Origin: Acidobacteriota bacterium
Lineage (GTDB): Bacteria > Acidobacteriota > Vicinamibacteria > Vicinamibacterales > UBA8438
Length of the DNA stretch: 6,322 nucleotides
Reading direction: 5' to 3'
NCBI GenBank assembly: GCA_011523485.1
Contig: WTGR01000107.1
Location: forward strand, 1 to 6,322
The notes under the pieces are model-generated. The model did no database searches and was not told the origin of the DNA. It saw only the letters and a list, made by a program, of their open reading frames with translations. The first letter of the stretch is position 1; the number at the start of each line of letters is the position of its first letter. The translations under genes were made by a program, and so were the position numbers. Positions 1-6,322 of this stretch are shown here, piece by piece.

Positions 1-768
1 GACACTCGACTCCCGTGGGCCGATTCCAGCCCAGCTTTCAGGTTTACCTGGTTAGGATTAGCTGGTGGGAGAATCTGGCATCGGCAACACAGAAATGGCT
101 GATGTCATTGTGGACACTGACAGCGATATTGGCCAAAGACAGATACGACCTCCAGCAAAGGATGCCTTTGCCGCCGTGGGACATCGTGCGCTTGGAACGC
201 TGCAGCTAACTGACGAATACTGCGTGGAGTGCGCGGAAACTTTGGGTCACGCGATACTTTACGGTTCTTATCTTCAATTGCCTGGATCTCGGTTTCTGGC
301 GACACGCTTGGAAGATCCCGTCGGCGCCCGACGTGGGGCGTTCGGTGCGGAATGGGTGCGGAATCCACCACACGTGAATGGAGTTTCTTGGTCACCAGGG
401 GTGGACACGGACCCGGTCATCACCCATTCCACCGTACAATCGGACAGCCGCTGGTGCGGATCGGCTCTTGACTTCCAGGGGTGGATCCGCGAACGTGAGG
501 CGGCGTTCCGCAACCCGCACCGCGGACTTCAAGCACGCGCTCCTGGTCTCGGCAGCTCGCCGCTGGCATCGGCGGACGGGGCCGGGGCGAGACGTGGCTA
601 CCAGATTGCTTCCACGCTCCGCGCGGCTCGGGATCGCCACCAAGAATACCGGCAAGTCGGGCTCCCGGCCGAACTGCGGCGCAGATGGGCATCAGCGCCC
701 GACAATTCGGAAGCGCTGTCCGTTGTGCGTCAGGGCAACGGCTGCCCAGTCCTCTCCGGTCACGGCAT
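1..768. other. Flanking DNA with no supportable gene
   Basis: I examined all six frames and found no recognisable protein. The longest open frame here (plus strand, 65-772) gives a composition-driven translation with no hydrophobic core pattern or family motif. The minus-strand frames, which would carry the missing 3' part of the STAND gene if the insertion sequence were a simple insertion, are interrupted and show no resemblance to its helical region. GC is about 50-55 % over the first ~300 bases and rises to about 75 % near 540-600, so the stretch may itself be composite. I saw no tRNA, rRNA, CRISPR or clear terminator. It is best read as the DNA outside the insertion-sequence end at about 769: intergenic sequence or a decayed gene. 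Confidence 0.5.
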
Positions 769-786
769 CTAGCCCGGATCATTCAC
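769..786. repeat. Probable terminal end of the IS1380 element
   Basis: The sequence CTAGCCCGGATCATTCAC lies about 200 bases beyond the transposase stop codon. It marks where GC-rich element-like sequence gives way to unrelated DNA. Its position and its CCCGG-then-AT-rich make-up resemble ends I associate with this type of element. The exact boundary (766-771) is inferred, because the partner inverted repeat is not in the window. Confidence 0.4.
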
Positions 787-984
787 GAGGAGTCCTGACC
801 GACCGCCGGTAGGGTGTGATCGGCTCGCGAATCGGGCGGCACAAGTGACTGGAATACGCCGTCGACCGGTGATGGCGTGGTTGAGCCGCAATGCGAGGCA
901 CAGTGACCGTCATGGCGGGCTGGCCGAAGACAGCTTCGCCGTGATGGCAACCGCGCACGCGGATCCAGACTCGAGTTGGACGCG

Positions 985-2040
985 TTACCCGGGGCGGGCC
1001 CCGAGGGAAAGGGCGATCTTGCGCCACGCGTCCAGACTCGGGGTCGAGCGCGGCAGATGCAGCACGAGGCGACGGACGGAGCGGACAACGTGGACGCTGA
1101 GCTTGAGCAGCCGGTCGCGCAGCCACAGCACCTGGGTTCGGGCACACGCGGTGCGCGCCGCGCGCAACCGTAGTTCCTGCATGAGCACGTAGGCTGCGGC
1201 AGTCAGAAAGACGCGCAACTGGTTCGCCCGGAGTTTGCAGCAGCTCGTGCGGTCGAGCTGCAGGTCCTTGAGTTCCTTGATCCGGTTCTCGACCTCACCA
1301 CGGGCGCAGTAGACCTTCTCGTAGAGAAAACGCGGCGTCTGCCGCATGTTCGTCACTACGAAGCGCGGGTTGTCCCGCGGTTCGCGGTCCCCGAGACGGA
1401 CGACTTCGGCCTTGATGATGACCCGCCGCGCGGCGCTCCACGAGCCCGCCGCATACTCGGTGTCCATGTAGAAATGCTCGGTCTGCTCGCTGCGCTCGCT
1501 ACGCCCCCGCGCCACCAGCATCGCCGGCTCGGCGTGCCGCAGCAACACGGCGTTGCTCGCCATCGCCACCACGTAGTCGAGCCGCGGCTGCGCATCCAGG
1601 AAGTCGAACAGCCCCGGGGACGCAAAGCCGCCGTCGAGCCGAACCAGAAAGCGCGCCCGTGGAAAGGCGCAGCGCAGCAGAGGCAGCAGCCGTGCCAACA
1701 GGGCCACGCCCCCTTCGGAGGCGACCGCCTTGCCGTGCCGCAACACCGCCGCACACAGGTACTGCTCGGCTTCGCGGTCGAACGTCAGGAACGCGAGCAG
1801 CGGCAAGTAACACCAGTTGTCGTAGTACCCATTGAAGAGGCTGTACTGCTGGGCGCCGTGCGTCGGGTCGTCGGTTGGGTCCAGATCGATCGTAATGCGC
1901 CGAACCCGCCCCAGCCGGCGGCGGTGGCGCTCGACCACGCGCGCCGCCAACTCGCACCCCATGTCGTAGAGCGCGCCGCGGCCGGCGGCGTTCTCGAACC
2001 GTGACAGCGTCGGCTGCGAGGCCAGCGACTCGCCCGCCAC
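985..2040 (-). pseudogene. IS1380-family transposase, N-terminally truncated
   Basis: This is a DDE transposase of the IS1380 family, which moves its insertion sequence by cut-and-paste-type chemistry. Numbering from the GTG at 2040, the family block ASQPTLSRFEN is at residues 7-17. The first catalytic Asp lies in IDLDPTDD (51-58), followed by the family-typical FNGYYDNWCYLPLL (69-82). The second Asp is D136 in RLDGGFA. The Y-(2)-R-(3)-E-(6)-K signature is complete as Y244, R247, E251 and K258. The C-terminus looks full length (KIALSLGARPG, then TAA). What is missing is the N-terminal ~90-100 residues, which normally precede the SQPTLSRFEN block and probably include DNA-binding sequence. The GTG at 2040 is only the first in-frame start after the junction, not a native start. 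The reading frame stays open upstream into STAND sequence without encoding anything transposase-like. The family call is firm; activity is unlikely. Confidence 0.88.
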
Positions 2041-2050
2041 CGGGTCGCCA
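2040..2050. other. Junction between STAND gene and transposase fragment
   Basis: On the minus strand the STAND frame is convincing down to GAHALERMLAT (last codon at 2045-2043). The transposase frame is convincing from about DPVAGESLASQ (2046 downward). The two coding regions are in different frames and both are cut internally, so neither gene has a natural end here. No insertion-sequence terminus, inverted repeat or gene boundary lies at the switch. The GC-rich string around 2036-2050 could be shared microhomology. Either an IS-adjacent deletion or illegitimate recombination fused the two, or the assembly joined unrelated reads. Confidence 0.7.
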
Positions 2051-5000
2051 GCATGCGCTCGAGTGCATGTGCGCCGAAGCCGTAGGAGATATCGAGTGCA
2101 ACGTGTGCTTCCTCGGCAATCCCTCCGTTCTTCCAGAACCGCGCCCGGATGTCCGCGGTGGCCTCCGCCGCGATCTCGCCCAAATCGCGGCGATCACCAT
2201 AGGGACGCGCTTCCTCGGCGTCTTGCGCCTTGTCGATAGTGGCGGCTTCTTCCGCAATCGCGTTGACGCAACGCAGGGCGAGCGCGCGATCGGAGGCCCA
2301 GACGGTGTCGTCGATGCTCCATGTCGCGTACGACCGCACCTGCTCCACCGGATGTGTGACAGCGGCGGCAAAAGCGGTCTTCACCCGTTCGACGCGGGTT
2401 GGGTCAAGCGGCTTGCGGAGCAACGTCGCCAGCACGAAGGCGCAGGCCCTGTCGGCGGCCATGGGGTTGTTCTGGATGCGCTCCATGTGATCGGCGTCGT
2501 CGGCGTGTCGCATGACTTCCGCGCAGACCCTATCGACGCACCAGTCTCTGTGCGCCGACGTCATGTCGTCCCAGCGGTCACGGATACACACAGCCGCAAC
2601 AAAACCAGGCGCGTGCCGACTGCTGTCCTCGTCTTCGCCTTCGCAGTCCATGGCCTGCGCTTCGGCGAGCGTCGCCGCCCACTGTGCGGGGTCGTACTTG
2701 CCGGCCTCCCGGCGGAAGGCTTGGATACCCCACATCAGCACGCCAAGCCGCGTGTTCGTCGCGGCCAGACGAGAGGCGCCTTCATCGACCATGGCCTGCA
2801 CGTCCGCCTCCGGCGTCGGCTCAAGGCGAACGTATCGCCGTGGCGAATCGCTTGGCTTTGCTTGTGGGTCAGGGATTTCGGGGCCAGGTGTGTCGGAAAC
2901 GGCGTACTGGCGGAGGTCCATGCGATGGATGGCGAGGCGCCACAAGCGGTCGTTCTTGCTCTGTTGCTCCTTCGGCGGCAACGCCGCAAGATGGCTGTCG
3001 AGGAGCGCGTGGACGCGGGGCGCGAAAGGCCCGAATTGGAGTTTGGCAACCGCCGCCTCGAGATCGTACTGCCGGTGCGGCAAGGCGTCCGCCTGCTTGC
3101 GTTCCATCCCGTAAAACTGGTGGTCAGCGCGCATCGTCGGGATCATGCCGGCCATCCCCGCCATCTGCTGCTCACCCACGAGACGGCTACGGTCCACGAC
3201 AATGTACTCGCGAACGCTGAGGAGCACCAGCAACCCTTCGCCGGACGCGTGTGGATGGGCGGTCGCCACGCTCGCGACGACAGCGGCGAGCGCTGCGTTG
3301 TCGCTACGGCGCAGGATGTCGACGAGAATGGCGTCCAGCCGTTCCGGTTCTTGCTGTCCGACGTCGAGCAGCCAGCTCTCGAGCGCCATCAGCATCGACT
3401 TGAGCGGATAGGGCCCGACCGTCATGCCGCGGTAAAGGCCCCACAAGCGCCAGTTCATCCACTGTTTGCGCGTCTTACCGTCTGCGAACGTGAGTTCCAC
3501 TTCCCTGGCCTTCTCGAGAGGGTCGTGCAGACGGGGATGCGCGTACCAGTCGGCGCTATGGTTGAAGACCTTGATGTAGAAGTCGAGCGCCTTCTCCGGA
3601 TGATGCCGCAGCAAGTGGGGCCATGGGCCGCGCACTGCGCTCGCCGGGAACGAGTCGTGGCGCAGTCCTTCGTTGATCCCAAAGTACAGGTCGATGTCGA
3701 GAGAATGGCGCGCATAGCGGCGCTCGTCGTCGATGTCCTCCTCCGAAGCGAGCAGATAGTCTGAAGCGATCGAGGTGACGACGTCCGGCAGATCGCGCGC
3801 GGCGGGCATGCCTTCGATGCCCGCGTAAATGAGCTCCTGGAAGTCCTTCGCGACAACATCGCGGCGCTTTCCCTCCTCGATGTGGCCGCGCAGCGCCGCC
3901 TCGAAACCCGCAGCGTCGCTCTTGGGGACTTTCGCGATGACCTTGAGCACGCGTTTGCGCGGCTCGTCGCCTCCATAGCTGCGCAGGCCGTCGAGGAGCC
4001 AGTGGGCGATGCCGGTGACATGTTCGGCGCCCTCGAGATCGGGCACCGACCAGCTCACATCGCGCACCGCGTCCTCTACAAGCGCGAGCAGGAGCGTTCG
4101 CTCGTTGGCCGTGAAGGCCGCGAGATTGCGATAAACGAGCCGCAGCACCGCGGGCCACGCAGAGCCGTCTGGCACGTTGAGGATCGATCCCTGCCCGACT
4201 AGGCCGGCGAGCCAGTCGGGCGTCTTCACACAGGCCACGCGCAACAGATGAATGACGCGCTTCAGAAGCGTGCGGTCGTTTGCGAGCAGTTGCGCCTCGT
4301 GGCGCGCGAGAAAGCCGGGCGCTGACGGCGCCTTGAGCAACGACACCAGCGTGTCGTCGCGGAACTGCATGCTGATCTCGGTCTCCGACACGGCCGCCTC
4401 AAACAGCCAATCCGCAGCCGCCCCATCGCGCTCGACGAGTTCGGCCACCCATTTACGATACGAGCGCCGCACGGCCGGGTGCGTTCCGATGGCGTGGGAG
4501 AGCGTCTTGAACGATGCTTCAGAAAGATGCTGCTCCTCGAGCCATTGCAGGATCGCCCAGTCCTCGAGCACGTCGTGGGCGATCGCCACGAGCAACGGAT
4601 TGTCGTCGGAGGACGCAATGAGAGAGTCGCGGAGCAGCGACTCCACCACGGCAGTATCGAGGCTGGTCGCAGGAACATGGGCAGAGAGCGCCCGCGCGCG
4701 CTGCAGCGCAATGATCTGGAGCACCTCGTCGCGTCGCCGCCCCATGGCGGGCGCCACACGGTCGCCGCCGCACACGATCTCGCGCCAGAAGAGCGCACGG
4801 AATTCGCGCTCGGTCTGCGGAACGGATTTCTCGGAGGACCATGGAATATCGATCGCCTTGTCGAGAACGAAGGGGTTGCGCAGGATGTCGCGCAATGCCG
4901 GGCTCTTGAGAGGAATGGCGAGCGCCGGATACGCGACCTCCGCCTCCGCGAGTTCGGTGTCCTTGAGCGGCGGCACGCGGACAACGGTGTGGTTGATGCG

Positions 5001-5744
5001 ATGCGGCCGCAGAAAGCTCGTACGCACCTGTTCGACCGAGTAGTCGCGGCAAGTGAGCAAAATGCGTAGGCCGCTGTCGTCCGCCGCCAACGTCATTAGG
5101 TCGGTAAACGCGTCGCGTGTTGCCTTCTCGAGCAGGCGCTCGACGCTCTCCACAAGGACGACTTTGCGGCCCTGCGCACCGAGGATGGCACCAAGTTTCC
5201 CCCAGCTCGCAGGCACCTGCGCGGCGGCCAACGTGGTGTCCAGATGCGCCTGCGCGAACTCCTCGACGCGAAAGCCGAATAGGAAATAATCCAAGGCGAG
5301 TAGCTCGACCGCGTCCTTGCCCACGGCCGACTTGCCGCAGCCGGCCGGTCCCGTCACGAGTACGACCTGAGCCTTCTCGAGTGAGTCGAGGAGTTTCTGC
5401 ACGAGTGCCGCGCGCCGCAGATGAAGATTTCCCCCGAGCGTCGAGCGTATCGCGCGCAGGACGGGTTCGGTGTGATCGCGAAGCGCCTGTAGCACGCGGC
5501 GTTCGTTCGTGCCGATCACACCGTGGCGCGCCAGCGTGGCAGCGGGCAGGTCATCGCGGCGCAGGCTGCGACTGGCAACCATCGCCGTGCTCGCCTCTAC
5601 GATCAGCTCGTTCCAGGAGGCGTCGGCGCTAGCCAAGGGGTCTCCTTCCGTGGCCGTAAAGGCGAGCATGCTCTTGATGTGCGCTTCCGTCTGTCGCGTC
5701 GAGCTATGGAGGTCGAGGCTCAGCACGTGGAGGGCGCGCAGGAA
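2043..5744 (-). pseudogene. Avs-like STAND NTPase: NTPase domain and long C-terminal helical region, 3' truncated
   Basis: This is the main part of a large STAND-type (NACHT/NB-ARC-like) ATPase. STAND proteins oligomerise on ligand recognition and switch on an effector domain. Walker A is GPAGCGKS (5328-5351). The Walker B-like strand is VVLVESVERLLE (5127-5162), with Glu and Ser where Asp residues are common. A sensor-like strand ILLTCRDYS follows (about 5040-5066), then a conserved proline block RNPFVLDKAIDI near 4850-4890. After this come more than 800 residues, mostly helical in character and without a repeat family I can name. They include a Trp-rich block KQWMNWRLWGLYRGM (3421-3470) and a His/Trp/Tyr-rich stretch at about 3540-3620. 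By analogy with Avs proteins this part would be the target sensor. There is no internal stop across about 3.7 kb. The native N-terminus is the nuclease fragment upstream (5745-6286), lost from frame by one base. The native C-terminus is missing at the transposase junction. The open frame physically runs from an ATG at 6029 to a stop at 1785, but both extremities are out-of-frame translation: about 95 residues of nuclease shadow and 85 of transposase shadow. The STAND call is firm; the subtype is not assigned. Confidence 0.8.
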
Positions 5745-6286
5745 CGGCAGATGTCGGCTGCCGTGACGAGTTTTTCTTCGACGTCGCCGATGATTTTCTG
5801 CAGCTCGCCGCAGTAACGCACGGCCGTGCTGGAGATGAAGCCTTCGGTGGCGAGCCGCTGCTCGAACTCGACGCCGCCACGCGCGGCCCGCGCGCAATCG
5901 AGGAGCCCGACGAAGTGCTCGAGAAGCGTCTTCGTACCGCGCAGCGAGACAAGCGCGAGGCGGTCTTGGTCCTTCGAAAAGTGCGAGGCGTTGAAGTCTT
6001 TCCAGAAACCGGTAACCGCCTGTACGCACTGCTGGTCCGACGCGCTGACGGTGAAGCTGCGTTTCACTTGGCCGGCGAGATGGCGTGACACACCACCGAA
6101 CGTGCCGACTACCAAGAAGTCGTCGGTGTGCCAGCCCAGACGCTCGGTCTGGAAGCTCACCTCCACGACTGTGTTGTCGATCGCGATTGGCGGGATCGCG
6201 CCAACGAGAAGTTGCGCTAGCCAGTAGGCGCCGACATGCTGCTCGAACGTGGTCCCGGCACCGCCGGTGGACGCCGGACTGGACAC
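5720..6286 (-). pseudogene. PD-(D/E)XK nuclease-like effector domain, N-terminal part of the STAND gene
   Basis: This frame encodes the N-terminal effector of the STAND protein. Its pattern fits a PD-(D/E)XK nuclease of the Cap4/DUF4297 or Mrr-like group: E15 in an N-terminal helix (TFEQHVGAYWLAQLL), an acidic pair D55-D56 after GWHT on a hydrophobic strand (DDFLVV), then Q73-V74-K75 in LAGQVKRSF as the QxK catalytic strand. Such domains in Avs-like proteins cut DNA when the NTPase assembles. The genuine domain runs to about residue 181 (AADICR); the last few residues before the TGA at 5722-5720 are frameshifted. The continuing sense (FLRALHVLSLDLH) is found in the next frame. The GTG at 6284-6286 precedes the conserved start of the domain and is the only start shown here. 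It has no visible ribosome-binding site, and the frame stays open to the window edge, so the true start may lie upstream. The nuclease assignment rests on motif spacing alone. Confidence 0.65.
5740..5752 (-). other. Frameshift separating nuclease and NTPase frames
   Basis: Minus-strand translation is sensible in one frame through VTAADICR and in another from FLRALHVLSLDL onward. One base inserted around CCGTTCC (5741-5747) would give a continuous ...AADICRFLRALHVL.... The direction is a net loss of one base in the genome copy, or a -1 shift of the ribosome. The only nearby homopolymer is five A (5771-5775), which lies upstream of residues still clearly coded in the first frame, so it is not the likely slip point. 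I read this as a mutation or a sequencing error rather than programmed recoding. Confidence 0.7.
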
Positions 6287-6322
6287 GCGCGCGGTAGTCG
6301 CGTCGACCGCCGGCGCGGCACC

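Larger units (their letters stand above)
769..2045 (-). mobile_element. IS1380-family insertion sequence remnant, one end missing
   Basis: The stretch holds an IS1380-type transposase body plus about 215 bases of non-coding sequence beyond its stop codon, ending at a probable terminus near 769. Complete IS1380 elements are about 1.6-1.7 kb with a transposase of roughly 430-460 residues. Here only about 1.28 kb remains. The promoter-proximal end, with its terminal inverted repeat and the first ~90-100 transposase codons, is absent. Instead the sequence changes directly into the STAND gene at about 2040-2050. No inverted copy of the 769-786 sequence is visible around that junction. With one end lost, the element cannot move by itself. 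A target-site duplication cannot be tested because only one end is present. Confidence 0.7.

Noticed and set aside
65..772. Plus-strand 235-codon open frame in the left flank
   Set aside because: It lacks a recognisable domain or hydrophobic pattern, has no clear ribosome-binding site, and its end coincides with the inferred IS terminus rather than a natural gene end.
991..1002. GGGGC-GG-GCCCC inverted repeat as a terminator
   Set aside because: It lies inside the transposase C-terminal codons, its loop is only two bases and no T-run follows in either direction.
779..1147. Minus-strand open frames overlapping the transposase 3' end and the IS tail
   Set aside because: They are out of frame with the transposase, and their Arg/Pro-rich translation has no family resemblance.
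1499..2371. Minus-strand 290-codon frame spanning the junction
   Set aside because: It overlaps both the STAND and transposase frames, is Arg/Ala/Pro-rich and has no recognisable domain; a third-frame shadow.
2001..3764. 587-codon open frame on the plus strand
   Set aside because: It is antisense to the STAND gene, has an Arg/Val/His-rich composition and no family motif. Long antisense frames are routine opposite high-GC genes.
4252..5069. Plus-strand open frames of 263 and 196 codons
   Set aside because: Both are shadows of the NTPase region; the Ser/Arg-rich translation reflects codon structure on the other strand.
5771..5775. Five-A run as a programmed -1 frameshift site
   Set aside because: It does not form a proper slippery heptamer in frame, and the original frame stays coding for about nine more residues (VTAADICR) after it.

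Overview
The window is high-GC bacterial DNA (mostly about 63-70 % GC by eye, but nearer 50-55 % in the first ~300 bases). It contains GTG starts and very long antisense open frames, as expected at this GC. I cannot assign a species. The content is accessory: a broken defence-type gene joined to a broken insertion sequence. Everything I can support as coding is on the minus strand.

Right two thirds (about 2043-6286, read right to left): one very large gene for a STAND-type NTPase of the kind found in single-protein anti-phage systems (Avs-like). It has an N-terminal PD-(D/E)XK nuclease-like domain, a central P-loop NTPase with Walker A (GPAGCGKS), a Walker B-like strand and an arginine-bearing sensor strand, then over 800 residues of mostly helical sequence with no motif I recognise. 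The gene is damaged in two places. A net one-base loss near 5743-5750 separates the nuclease frame from the NTPase frame. The 3' end is missing because the sequence switches to transposase at about 2040-2050. Rejoined across the frameshift, about 1,413 residues remain.

Middle (about 769-2045): an IS1380-family insertion sequence remnant in the same orientation. The transposase keeps the whole catalytic core and C-terminus but lacks its N-terminal ~90-100 residues. The transposase-distal end of the element appears to lie at about 769; the other end is absent. The two genes are therefore joined fragment to fragment with no IS terminus between them, which means a deletion or recombination event or an assembly chimera.

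Left (1-768): no convincing gene. All six frames give low-complexity or interrupted translations, and base composition changes along it.

If the frameshift is real, the defence protein is non-functional here. If it is a sequencing error, the window still holds only a C-terminally truncated protein. The main interest is the nuclease-STAND architecture with an unassigned C-terminal (probably sensor) region, and the nature of the junction near 2045.
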